A stretch of 36,301 bases of DNA, taken from IMG/VR virus record IMGVR_UViG_3300037231_000155, positions 1-36,301 of that record. One strand, written 5' to 3'. Every line of letters begins with the position of its first letter. Positions within the stretch are counted from its first letter, which is position 1. Below are positions 7,816 to 15,478 of the stretch, piece after piece. Source of the stretch: a virus. The notes under the pieces are model-generated. The model saw nothing but the letters and a program-made list of their open reading frames with translations, made no database searches and was not told where the DNA came from. A program made the translations under genes and the position numbers.

Positions 7816-8265
7816 TTAGACCGTGATGTTCGGGCGGTAGGTGAGTGAATAGTTGATCATCATCTCCTTTTTCTTGGTGAGCGTTATCTCCGGAGGCGCG
7901 GCTACCAGGACCGTGTAAGTCACCACGCCACTGGCATACGAGGCGCTCCCACCATTGGCGGCGGCAGGTTCACCGAACGGGATGGCATTCGCACTAGCGC
8001 CAGCGAATGGAATCGCCAGCCCCATGTTGCTGCCTTCAATTGGCCAGGATTTGGAAGCGTCATACATCGCGCTCGTTTTTGCATTGAAGCCATCGCGCAA
8101 CATTACTTGAAAGGCTCCGAGGCCGCTATTGTCCTCGATCTCGATCGGCTCGCCGTTTTTGGCCGTGAGCGCGATGGATTCGATGATCGCACCGTTGGGA
8201 GTATTTGCCACGCCGCCGGTGCCCCAGACGATCGTGCCATTCCCGTTGATTTTGACTAATGACAT
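7816..8265 (-). CDS. Probable major tail tube protein
   Basis: A 149-residue beta-rich protein lying directly upstream of the chaperone pair, the usual place of the tail tube subunit. It begins with short strands (KINGNGTIVWG), has a mid-section EPIEIEDNSGLGAFQVMLRDGF resembling tube-protein strand-helix packing, and ends with ITLTKKKEMMINYSLTYRP. No signal peptide. About 150 residues is typical for a non-contractile tail tube. No sheath gene precedes it, which argues against a Mu-like contractile tail. Assigned from position and fold expectation only. Confidence 0.55.
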   Translation of the reverse strand: MSLVKINGNGTIVWGTGGVANTPNGAIIESIALTAKNGEPIEIEDNSGLGAFQVMLRDGFNAKTSAMYDASKSWPIEGSNMGLAIPFAGASANAIPFGEPAAANGGSASYASGVVTYTVLVAAPPEITLTKKKEMMINYSLTYRPNITV

Positions 8266-8290
8266 AGGTTTTTCCTGTTATTTTTGTTTG

Positions 8291-8644
8291 TTAATCCCCC
8301 AAATTCGTCACCAAATTTTCCGCCCGATAAAACATCGTCGCGTTTGTGAATTCATCCGTGGCCGCGCCCGACAACGCCACCGGTTCAATCCAGAACTGCA
8401 CATACGGCCCGGTGACGATTGGGCTATGCAAAATCGCCGTGCAAACATTGGGGATATTAAGAGTCGCCGGGCAATTGCTCCAAGTTACTGTGCAAACATT
8501 CCAGGCGACGTTCGTTGTTGGCGCAGCTATTAAAGAACTTTTAACGACTGACCCTGGTGGCAGCGGCGGCAGCGGCACCAACGCCCCCCCCACGACATGA
8601 GTGGACAGCAAAATTAAAACAAACAATGACGCGGTGGGTTTCAT
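8291..8644 (-). CDS. Small secreted protein in the tail operon
   Basis: A 117-residue protein with a clear N-terminal signal sequence (SLFVLILLSTHVVGGA, residues about 5-20), then a proline-rich linker (PLPPLPPGS) and a beta-rich domain with three cysteines that could pair after export. The start overlaps the stop of the 607-residue secreted protein as ATGA, so the two are coupled. It is the third consecutive signal-peptide gene inserted between tail-completion and tail-tube genes. No family recognised. It may form a surface complex with its two upstream neighbours. Confidence 0.6.
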   Translation of the reverse strand: MKPTASLFVLILLSTHVVGGALVPLPPLPPGSVVKSSLIAAPTTNVAWNVCTVTWSNCPATLNIPNVCTAILHSPIVTGPYVQFWIEPVALSGAATDEFTNATMFYRAENLVTNLGD

Positions 8645-10464
8645 TTCTTTGACATATAAATGCTTTGCGCATACTTCGATTGGTCGCCAGAGTAAACCCG
8701 CACGAATGCGATTGAACCATTCAGCGGATTAGAATCGCCAATATACCCACCAAGCGACCAAGGAAATGAACCATAATTGCCAGCAAGTCCTTCGCTTGTA
8801 TTAGGGCCAGTGGTGGGGTTATTCATCCCATCCAGATAGCAGGTTACTGATGGAATGGAACTAGAATTGTCAAATACGTAAACAATATTGTGCCAGTTAT
8901 TTATTGCTCCAATGTTGTCAAAAAACACATAAAATTGGTTATAGTCAGTCCACACAGAACCAGAAATCTCTCCATACCAAAAGTCTCCCTCGCCTATCAC
9001 GTTTCCGTTGCCGGCGGGACCACTTGAGAAGTATATTTCTGGAGCGCCACTTGAAGCAACAGATGGCTGGTTGACCCAAACGCTAACCGTTATTTTGTTA
9101 GTGCCAACCGCCCAAGCGAGCAAGTTTGTGGCAATCGCGTGGGTCGTATCACCTTCCAAAGCATCGGTCATTCCATCCGGGCCAGTTACCCAAGTTGCAC
9201 CAGTTCCCAAAGTCGCATTGTGTCCCCCAACAGTGTCCGTCAGTGTTCCTCCACTTCCACTTCCAACCCAATATGCCAAGTCGGGTGTTGGAGGTGAATA
9301 GGGAGCAACAACGGTAACACTAGCGTTTGTAAAAACCGATTTCACTTCCATCGCATTTGCATTTACTCGGTAAGTATAGGTGACACCATTTGTCACTGTA
9401 TTATCGGTATAGGAAAATGCCGTGTTTGTATTATAACTGGCCGCTGCTGGCTCAACATTGGTTGCCAATGCTATCCATGTCGTCCCACCATTCGTTGATC
9501 GGTCAATTTCGCTTCGTATGCCGTTTTGATTCCACGTCAGGTTGACCTGATTTGTCCATACCTCATAAACAGCCAATGAATTTGGAGCTGGAACAGAGAA
9601 CATCCAGCTTGGAACTGTGGCATTGTTTGAAATGCTTATCGAGACGGGACCTAAATAGTTCGAGCCGCCGGTATAATTCAAATACGATTGCAGCCACAAG
9701 TTTTCAAGCAGATTATTAACTGTGCTAGGCGCTTGTGCCGAACCAATCAAATTCCAATTCTGGTCAAATACAGCAATCTCACTTTCTCCGTTTACATTAT
9801 AGTTTGGGTCACCCTTAAGCAGCACATTGTAATTGCTGGTGGTAGTTGTGGCAATCACCCCGCTATAAGTAGAAACTGAATTCGTTTGTCCGTGAGTCTG
9901 AAAACCCGCCAGGGTTCCGCTGTAGAATTGCGCATCAACCCAGCCGCCATTAAACGATGCCCAAACCAGGTCCTGCTGAGCAATGGTGGCAAGCGCCCTT
10001 GTGCGAAAGTAAATTAGCACGGGTGTGTTGGAAATAATGCCGTTGAAATTGCATTGCAACGACTCCCAATAAGTTGAGGACGGTAGTTTGTTCGTGAACA
10101 GTAGGCAGGAATTGCTTGACCCGTAAATGACGCTGCCGTTATACAAAAGTGGTAATGAATATCCAAGATTTGTATTTGATAGGAAAGTGCTCTGGCTGAG
10201 TGTGCTAGAGCCATCAACGATAATGTTCCATGAGGTTGTGCCAAATGTGGTATCGGACATCGTGGCCGAATTAAGCGCCCCGGTTGTTACCAGTGTTCCT
10301 GGCGTCACGTTGTTTAGATTCAGCATGAAATCAATCGGCAGGGCGTTGACGGTGGAAGATGGTGGAATAGTTTCACCAAGCCAAAGATTTTGACCAATAT
10401 AAAGTTGTGCCCCCGCCAGCAACGGCAGCAACACAAAGAAGATTATAATCGTCTTAATGCGCAT
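8641..10464 (-). CDS. Secreted FN3 and LamG-like surface protein
   Basis: A 607-residue protein starting at the ATG at 10464. The frame is open to 10533, but the extra residues overlap the previous gene, while the internal start gives a textbook signal peptide (MRIKTIIIFFVLLPLLAGAQ). Residues about 291-388 resemble a fibronectin type III domain (VNLTWNQN.., YTDNTVTNGVTYTYRV). Residues about 398-600 resemble a LamG/concanavalin-type fold (ISVWVNQPS-like strand, WHNIVYVFDN, CYLDGMNN, IGGYIGDSNPLNGSIAFVRVYSG). Such proteins bind glycans at the cell surface. It overlaps the upstream gene by 11 bases. Export of a gene product from a tail operon is unusual; cell-surface display or a fibre acquired after export are both possible. 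Confidence 0.7.
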   Translation of the reverse strand: MRIKTIIIFFVLLPLLAGAQLYIGQNLWLGETIPPSSTVNALPIDFMLNLNNVTPGTLVTTGALNSATMSDTTFGTTSWNIIVDGSSTLSQSTFLSNTNLGYSLPLLYNGSVIYGSSNSCLLFTNKLPSSTYWESLQCNFNGIISNTPVLIYFRTRALATIAQQDLVWASFNGGWVDAQFYSGTLAGFQTHGQTNSVSTYSGVIATTTTSNYNVLLKGDPNYNVNGESEIAVFDQNWNLIGSAQAPSTVNNLLENLWLQSYLNYTGGSNYLGPVSISISNNATVPSWMFSVPAPNSLAVYEVWTNQVNLTWNQNGIRSEIDRSTNGGTTWIALATNVEPAAASYNTNTAFSYTDNTVTNGVTYTYRVNANAMEVKSVFTNASVTVVAPYSPPTPDLAYWVGSGSGGTLTDTVGGHNATLGTGATWVTGPDGMTDALEGDTTHAIATNLLAWAVGTNKITVSVWVNQPSVASSGAPEIYFSSGPAGNGNVIGEGDFWYGEISGSVWTDYNQFYVFFDNIGAINNWHNIVYVFDNSSSIPSVTCYLDGMNNPTTGPNTSEGLAGNYGSFPWSLGGYIGDSNPLNGSIAFVRVYSGDQSKYAQSIYMSKK

Positions 10465-11713
10465 AACCGTTAGTTGAGACAAAAGGAATAAAAATATTTG
10501 TGCCTCCAATGCTGTAATTCGTGCCATTGACAATCACGGGCATATACAACATCAACGTGCTATTCGTCGGCGCATAAACCGGCGTGCCAAGAGCAAAAGC
10601 TTGAAGGTTGGTCAGCTCGGAGCCGTTTCCGAAAAAAAAAGCTGCTTTATTCGTCCCGCTGATTGTTTCGTTGCCATTGGTGAGGTCACTCCAGCCATGT
10701 CCGTAACCATTGGTCGTGGTAAAATCACCGTTCATCCATTGCATATAATCGTCGCCCCGATTATTGTTTTCGCCGACAAAAAACGGTGAATGGGGCGCCG
10801 CGTTCGTATCCATTATGAAGTCAAAATCTTCGTGACAATAGATCCCCTGCGTTTCCGAACCCAAGACGACGGTGTATCGCTGCTGATTTTCAGAATAAAT
10901 GATGAAATTATTTAATCCGAGGTCATCCCCAGTATCATTCAGATCAAAATAATAACCGACGCCCGGCCCGTTCAAGTCCGAGAACTGTGAATTGGTGATG
11001 GCCGAAAATGAACCATTGCCCCTAAAAAGATTTGCGGTGTTCGTCAGATTCACTGCGGTTGACTGATTGTTTGTCAGAGCCGCCGCAATGACGAGTGACT
11101 GCGGGCCGGTGACTGTAACTGCTGAAGTTGCACTCGTTGCCGTCGCCGCGCTCCCCATCGTGTTGTTGGTCAGGGTGCCGGTGAGGTTCACCTGATTGCT
11201 GCCGCCAACCGTCATCCAAGCAGTGTTTTGGCCGGGGTAGAAATTGACGTTGGTGGCGTTTCCACCACTTCCCAGTCGGGCATATCGCAGATCGCTCGTG
11301 TAGGTATCGTAGGAAACCTGGCCGGATGGCAATGTATTCCCGGCATCAGCCGTGCCTTCATATTGCGCATAAACCGTGCCGTTGGTAACGGGCATTTGAA
11401 AAGTGAACGTCGCGTAATTGTCATCCACTGGCGCCAGTTGCCAATTGCCAGGCGAACAATTTGTCAGCGTAATCACTCCATTAGTCCCGCTCCATGCCGT
11501 GCCACGCCATTGCACCGCCGTGCCGCCATTCTGCGATTGTGGCGCCGAGGTGAAGGTCAATATACATTTCTCATTGGTGATGGCATTGCCAAAGCCATCG
11601 AGCAATGTGATGACCATATTCCCCGCCAATGCCCCGGGCGCGAACAAAGTAAAAAGAAAACCAAAGAGCAACCAGCACCGCGTAAATCGTAAATCGTAAA
11701 TCGTAAATTTCAT
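10454..11713 (-). CDS. Secreted fibre-like protein starting within a heptanucleotide repeat
   Basis: A 419-residue protein with an N-terminal signal (CWLLFGFLFTLFAPGALAG, residues about 13-31). Codons 2-11 are encoded by the (ATTTACG)4 array, giving FTIYDLRFT. A small beta domain follows (30-110), then a Thr/Asn/Ser-rich repetitive region with a collar-like YDTYTSDLRYARLG segment typical of phage tail fibres, and a C-terminal aromatic-rich domain. The start overlaps the gp37-like gene as ATGA. The mix of tail-fibre style sequence and export signal is odd. A one-unit change in the 7-bp array would shift the frame, so expression could be phase-variable. Confidence 0.65.
   Translation of the reverse strand: MKFTIYDLRFTRCWLLFGFLFTLFAPGALAGNMVITLLDGFGNAITNEKCILTFTSAPQSQNGGTAVQWRGTAWSGTNGVITLTNCSPGNWQLAPVDDNYATFTFQMPVTNGTVYAQYEGTADAGNTLPSGQVSYDTYTSDLRYARLGSGGNATNVNFYPGQNTAWMTVGGSNQVNLTGTLTNNTMGSAATATSATSAVTVTGPQSLVIAAALTNNQSTAVNLTNTANLFRGNGSFSAITNSQFSDLNGPGVGYYFDLNDTGDDLGLNNFIIYSENQQRYTVVLGSETQGIYCHEDFDFIMDTNAAPHSPFFVGENNNRGDDYMQWMNGDFTTTNGYGHGWSDLTNGNETISGTNKAAFFFGNGSELTNLQAFALGTPVYAPTNSTLMLYMPVIVNGTNYSIGGTNIFIPFVSTNGYAH
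11681..11708. repeat. Heptanucleotide array (CGTAAAT)4
   Basis: Four perfect 7-bp units on the plus strand, reading ATTTACG on the coding minus strand. The array encodes residues 2-11 of the secreted protein that starts at 11713 and lies next to the 3' end of the gp37-like gene. A similar four-unit array in the opposite orientation lies at 12606-12633. Seven is not a multiple of three, so unit gain or loss would switch the downstream frame. Confidence 0.8.
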
Positions 11714-12186
11714 GCTTCCTCCCCGTCGTCATTATCGGCTGCGACCACGATCTCGATCCGATAGGCATCCATCGTGATTCCTTCAAACGTCAAAAGTTCC
11801 GTGCCCTTGTAATAAGGCCGTGATTCACCATTGGCATCAAACCGGCAGCGCCGGACCGCGGTACCTGCCTCGGCAATCAGATCAAACATTGGCTTGCCAC
11901 CAGCGATGCCGGCGACCAGGGATTTCCCCGCGTAAGATTCGAGCGAATACCCGCGCGAAACGGCGATCCAATATTTCCGATCCACCCGGCTCGTCACATC
12001 GCTGTTTTCTTCATCCCGCGGAACTTCACTTACAAACAGGATCCCGGCGCGCGGAGCGCCCGGCGTTTCACCCAAAAGCTTGAACAAATGCGGAACGTCA
12101 TGCGCAAAGTGGACGGATCCTTTATTGAGCTTTGCCCAATTGCCCATGCCAGCCTGAATCTTTTCGATGTCTTCACGAATCGTCAT
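11710..12186 (-). CDS. Mu gp37-like tail completion protein (DUF1834-like)
   Basis: A 158-residue protein immediately downstream of the DUF1320 gene and overlapping it as ATGA, the same order as Mu gp36-gp37. Members of this group act at the head-tail interface or as tail terminators. The protein starts with a helix (IREDIEKIQAGMGNW), has a central strand-rich section with P..GILFVSEVPRDEE, and ends in a strand pair (ITMDAYRIEIVVAADND) that fits the terminator fold. The assignment rests mostly on gene order plus the fold-like pattern. Confidence 0.55.
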   Translation of the reverse strand: MTIREDIEKIQAGMGNWAKLNKGSVHFAHDVPHLFKLLGETPGAPRAGILFVSEVPRDEENSDVTSRVDRKYWIAVSRGYSLESYAGKSLVAGIAGGKPMFDLIAEAGTAVRRCRFDANGESRPYYKGTELLTFEGITMDAYRIEIVVAADNDDGEEA

Positions 12187-12599
12187 AACGAGGATCCTTG
12201 CAATGCACTGGGCCGCTGCGCGACTGCGCCAGGCGTGAACGCCGGGCGCTCAGTCGCGTCCAGACTTTCCTTGCGGTCCGAGATCGCTTTCAACCGTTCG
12301 CGCATTTCATTCGCGCGCGAAAGATAGGGATTCTTTTCGTCCGGAGCCTGCTTGCGCCGGTCATAAAGTTTCTCCATCACAAACACCAGCGCAGCTTCCG
12401 CCACGATCGCGGGCACTGGATTAAATGGTGTCACATAACGCCCCTGCAAATAGCCATCCACCGTCTGCGAGCACTTCTCGATGATCCGGCAAAGGCGCGG
12501 GACATCAATGTCGCCCGTGCCATCGTCGTCCAAGGCTTCAATCAAGCGGCGTTTGCCACCCATTTCGTCCTGAACAAGTTCCTGTGAGGTGTAGCCCAT
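12183..12599 (-). CDS. Mu gp36-like protein (DUF1320 family)
   Basis: A 138-residue head-completion or connector protein. The diagnostic pattern is present: an N-terminal Y.S..EL, then a helix with VDGYLQGRYVTPF.PVPAIVAEAALVFVMEKLYDRR, followed by NPYLSRANEMRERLKAIS, which is how DUF1320 proteins read. It is followed by the gp37-like gene. Its 5' leader consists almost entirely of the degenerate ATTTACG-type array (12606-12633), so no normal ribosome-binding site is visible. Confidence 0.8.
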   Translation of the reverse strand: MGYTSQELVQDEMGGKRRLIEALDDDGTGDIDVPRLCRIIEKCSQTVDGYLQGRYVTPFNPVPAIVAEAALVFVMEKLYDRRKQAPDEKNPYLSRANEMRERLKAISDRKESLDATERPAFTPGAVAQRPSALQGSSL

Positions 12600-12605
12600 T
12601 TTTTT

Positions 12606-12633
12606 ATTTACGATTTGCGATCTACGATTTACG
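12606..12633. repeat. Degenerate heptanucleotide array (ATTTACG-type, 4 units)
   Basis: Four 7-bp units on the plus strand: ATTTACG, ATTTGCG, ATCTACG, ATTTACG. It is inverted relative to the array at 11681-11708, so the pair flanks the gp36-gp37 genes. It supplies the TAA stop of the glycosyltransferase (12629-12631) and forms the leader of the DUF1320 gene. Confidence 0.7.
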
Positions 12634-13360
12634 CGCCCGCGGCCGTTGCCACCTGGTTAAAGGGGTTGCCAGCCTGTAGAGCCAATGGCCATTCAGCCCG
12701 GCCCGCGTGCCGCAAGACAACTTCGGTATCAGCAAACACTTTGCCGCCCATCAAATTCCAGCGTTCGCAGAAAAACCAGTCCTCGGTCAGCCAACGGTTA
12801 TTCGCCAAAGACTCGCGCCAGAATGCAAACTCACGGCGATGCGGGGGGAAATCAGATTGATAGCAAATCTCCTGGCCTTCATGCGCCAACATGGATTCAA
12901 ACACTTCGCGCTGGATGCACATGAAACCAGTTCCGATATAGCGCACCTGATGCAAGCCATCCTCGCGGACCTTGGTATCCGGCAAACCATTCAGGCACCA
13001 TTGCACCTCGGCGGTGTCGCGCTTGAGCGGATAGAGTCCGCCAACCACCGGTTCATCGTGACTGCATATCCGCGCCACGTCGTCCGGGTTGAAGCCGATG
13101 TCTGAATCAATGAAGAGCAAATGCGTGCAATCCGTCTCCAGAAAATTCGCGGTCAGAATATTCCGCGCCCGGTTGACGCTCGGATCCACTGACCAGCCGA
13201 TCTGGATGGAAATCTTCGGCTGGAACACCATCCGGCAAAGCGCCTGGACGAAGCTCAAATCATAATTCGCGTAATGGCCCGAGATCCCGATATAAATCTT
13301 GCGGACTTTTTTCTCCGGCGCAACTTCGCGAGCCATCCAATCAGGTATGGGAGTTTTCAT
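12629..13360 (-). CDS. GT-A type glycosyltransferase in the morphogenesis operon
   Basis: A 243-residue enzyme. The N-terminal part reads IYIGISGHYANYDL, followed by VNRARNILTANFLETDCTH and the metal- and sugar-nucleotide-binding DxD motif in LLFIDSDIGF (about residues 84-86). Downstream are PVVGGLYPLK, GTGFMCIQREVF and LTEDWFFCERW, where the ED resembles the late acidic motif of GT-A enzymes. It should transfer a sugar from an activated donor; donor and acceptor are unknown. Sitting between decoration and connector genes, it might glycosylate virion proteins, or modify the host envelope. It has no signal peptide. The stop codon lies in the heptanucleotide array, so the 3' end may have been remodelled. 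Confidence 0.8.
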   Translation of the reverse strand: MKTPIPDWMAREVAPEKKVRKIYIGISGHYANYDLSFVQALCRMVFQPKISIQIGWSVDPSVNRARNILTANFLETDCTHLLFIDSDIGFNPDDVARICSHDEPVVGGLYPLKRDTAEVQWCLNGLPDTKVREDGLHQVRYIGTGFMCIQREVFESMLAHEGQEICYQSDFPPHRREFAFWRESLANNRWLTEDWFFCERWNLMGGKVFADTEVVLRHAGRAEWPLALQAGNPFNQVATAAGA

Positions 13361-13409
13361 AGTGCATTATTTGTTGTGTGCGTTTTTTAAAAATTGATCC
13401 GGATAAATC

Positions 13410-13426
13410 GGTCCGGCTCAGCCGGT
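13410..13426. repeat. Palindromic repeat GGTCCGGCTCAGCCGGT, copy 2
   Basis: Identical over 17 bp to 6932-6948. It lies in the 144-base gap between the decoration-type gene and the glycosyltransferase, next to a stronger hairpin (13445-13480). The gap holds no gene; it holds this palindrome, the GC-rich hairpin and AT-rich sequence. Confidence 0.6.
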
Positions 13427-13444
13427 GCATTTTTTCCAAGAAAG

Positions 13445-13480
13445 GCGGGCCGCCAGAAATGCACTTAACCAGCGGCCCGC
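13445..13480 (-). terminator. GC-rich hairpin, possible partial terminator after capsid genes
   Basis: Arms GCGGGCCGC and GCGGCCCGC (9 bp, perfect) enclose an 18-base loop. In the direction of late transcription the hairpin is followed by CTTTCTT, a weak T-tract. An alternative pairing (GTGCATTT at 13425-13432 with AAATGCAC at 13457-13464) uses part of the loop and excludes the main stem. It lies just after the small gene that follows the capsid protein, where many phages reduce transcription to favour capsid expression. Confidence 0.45.
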
Positions 13481-13504
13481 TTGAAACGGTGATCACCAAA
13501 TGGT

Positions 13505-13924
13505 TTACTCGTTCATCCAGTCAATGGTGACAAGCACCGGATTGCCATTCGGATCGAGAACGTTGTTGCCGGCGCCCACCACGATCGCGACGCCGATCGG
13601 ACCGCGCAGGCCGGGATAAAGCGGAACATCCACATAGGCCGCGACCGCGCCGGTATTGGCCACGCCCGGGAACGATGCCTGGATCAGCGGATTGGTCTGC
13701 TGAAACGTTGCGCCGCCATCGCCGGAATCTGTAAGAGAAACCGTGATGCTATTGGCCGCATTGGTGAAGTTTGGCAGGTTCGCGTTTAACGCAACGCGCA
13801 GCCGGCCTTGCCGCCAGTTGTCACTGAATGCATTCGTGTCAACATTCAGATCCATCGGCGAGAGATTGACGGTCCCGCCGCCATTCGGCAGGTAACCTTC
13901 GAGGTGTAAAACAGCATCTTTCAT
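13505..13924 (-). CDS. Small beta-rich protein next to the capsid gene, possible decoration protein
   Basis: A 139-residue protein rich in Asn, Gly, Val and Ala with alternating strand-like segments (RLRVALNANLPNF, ITVSLTDSGD, AAYVDVPLYPGLRGPIGVAIVV). No signal peptide and no cysteine. It follows the capsid gene after one short exported protein and precedes a hairpin. Capsid decoration proteins have this size and composition, but I recognise no family, so the role is inferred from position. Confidence 0.55.
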   Translation of the reverse strand: MKDAVLHLEGYLPNGGGTVNLSPMDLNVDTNAFSDNWRQGRLRVALNANLPNFTNAANSITVSLTDSGDGGATFQQTNPLIQASFPGVANTGAVAAYVDVPLYPGLRGPIGVAIVVGAGNNVLDPNGNPVLVTIDWMNE

Positions 13925-13986
13925 TTTTTATGAGGGGTTGAATTAAATTTGAGACTTGGAATCAAGAGATGGTGGCCCTAACGCAG

Positions 13987-14412
13987 TTAGTGACCGACAG
14001 CAATCCAGTAAAGCGTCACGCTGACCGCACTCGTCTGGAAAACCACGTTGCTGGTAGTCACACTATTAATCGCCACCTGGCAATTGGTGATGCTGGCATT
14101 GGCAGTCACGAAAGGCGGCTGGCTATAAATATTCGTGCCAAAGGTATTCGTAACCAGCACAGTCGAGACCGGCCCGGCGGTTCCAGCCAGAATCCCATCA
14201 GCATATTGATGCGCCAAAGTCTGCGATGGAAACAGCGGCGTGCCGTAATTCTGGTTGTATTGAGCGGCGCCATATAACTGAGTATTGCCAGCGGCGCCAT
14301 TGTTGGTGAAATATTGCTGAGCCATCGCGTGGCGAGCCATGAAGGCAATCGCCAGCGCGGTGATCAACAAAAGGATTGTCACCAGGTAGAGTTTTTTTAA
14401 AGAGGTTTTCAT
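13987..14412 (-). CDS. Exported small protein between capsid and decoration genes
   Basis: A 141-residue protein starting at the ATG at 14412; a TTG at 14427 would add five residues. It has a strong export signal: basic residues, then YLVTILLLITALAIAF and a plausible cleavage site AMA|QQ near residue 32. The mature part is Asn/Gln/Tyr-rich at first, then beta-rich with one cysteine. A signal peptide on a gene directly behind the major capsid gene is unexpected. It may be a lysogen or late-infection surface protein riding on the abundant capsid transcript. Confidence 0.6.
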   Translation of the reverse strand: MKTSLKKLYLVTILLLITALAIAFMARHAMAQQYFTNNGAAGNTQLYGAAQYNQNYGTPLFPSQTLAHQYADGILAGTAGPVSTVLVTNTFGTNIYSQPPFVTANASITNCQVAINSVTTSNVVFQTSAVSVTLYWIAVGH

Positions 14413-14464
14413 GATCTTTGATTTCAATTTTTAGTTTTCGATTTTAAAAAAGTTTCGTGATGGT

Positions 14465-15439
14465 TTAGAACGCAGCTTGCAACTGAATGCCGTCCGTGAC
14501 ATAGATCGGCACGCCTTGAATATCCACCGTTGGAATCGGCGCGATCGTCGCCTGATCCGGCTTCACGCCAGCCTGGCCAAACAGTGTGACCGTGCGCGTC
14601 TGTTGCAGTGTTGCCCGGGCGCGTTTCGTGGCGAAGCAATGCGTCGGCACGATACCTGCCGGCATCAAAGCGTGAAGCTGAGCACTCAATTTGTCCGACC
14701 ACGGATTCGCCGCATTCACATTCTTGATGCACATGACACCCCAGGGATGAGCGCACGCCAGACCGATGAATCCGGAAATATTGCTGACCATGGCGCGATA
14801 GCGGGCATTTGAGCCCCCGAGGTATTGCCATTGCCAGGGATTCACATCGAGGGTTTTATTGCCGCCGAATAAAAATTGAACCGCCTGCGGATGCACCCAG
14901 ACATACCAGATACATTCCGTTGCCGGGCCCGCGCCGCCGGCGTTGACTACATTAACGATCGGTTGCCCGGTACGGGAATCCTTGACCTTGGAATAGATGT
15001 TCAAAAGGTCAATCAGCCCAGGGAAGCCATTGGCATTCAAACCAAGCCCGGCATAAAACTGCTGACTGAATTTAATCGCCTTGTCTTGCAGCGCGCCGGC
15101 AACTTCATCCGCCTGGAGATCGCCCAGGGAATCACCTTGCTGCTCAGCGCCGATCAATTCTGATTCGCGGATTTCCAATTGCGAATCGAAAAAGAAGGCA
15201 TTGAACCGCCGTTTTTCATAACTGCCAGCCGAGACCGAGACACTGCCATTGTTTCCCGGGAAAGCGCCGCCTTCAGGAATGGCAATTTGGATTTTAGCCT
15301 CAGTAAATGTGCCTGGGATGGTTCGCCCGGCAACTGTGGTGATTTCTGGCGCGTAGTTGATAATCTGCTGTACCAAGCCGATCTCTTTGTCATTGCCGCG
15401 ACGAGCGGCCAGGTCCATCAAAGTAAGAATTTGTTTCAT
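14465..15439 (-). CDS. Major capsid protein
   Basis: A 324-residue protein placed after the protease/scaffold gene, as Mu gpT is. The N-terminal helix (LTLMDLAARRG) is followed by ...EIGLVQQIINYAPEIT, a region rich in capsid-like long beta strands, an EKRRFNAFFFDSQLEI segment, a helical spine (QADEVAGALQDKAIKFSQQFYAGLG), and an A-domain-like C-terminal half ending in strands (IPTVDIQGVPIYVTDGIQL). These features fit the HK97 fold. Exact family membership cannot be confirmed by eye; the position is the strongest argument. It would assemble around the scaffold product encoded upstream. Confidence 0.7.
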   Translation of the reverse strand: MKQILTLMDLAARRGNDKEIGLVQQIINYAPEITTVAGRTIPGTFTEAKIQIAIPEGGAFPGNNGSVSVSAGSYEKRRFNAFFFDSQLEIRESELIGAEQQGDSLGDLQADEVAGALQDKAIKFSQQFYAGLGLNANGFPGLIDLLNIYSKVKDSRTGQPIVNVVNAGGAGPATECIWYVWVHPQAVQFLFGGNKTLDVNPWQWQYLGGSNARYRAMVSNISGFIGLACAHPWGVMCIKNVNAANPWSDKLSAQLHALMPAGIVPTHCFATKRARATLQQTRTVTLFGQAGVKPDQATIAPIPTVDIQGVPIYVTDGIQLQAAF

Positions 15440-15478
15440 TGAATTGGCGGTTTAATGTTGGGGTGTCGTTAAAAAAAA

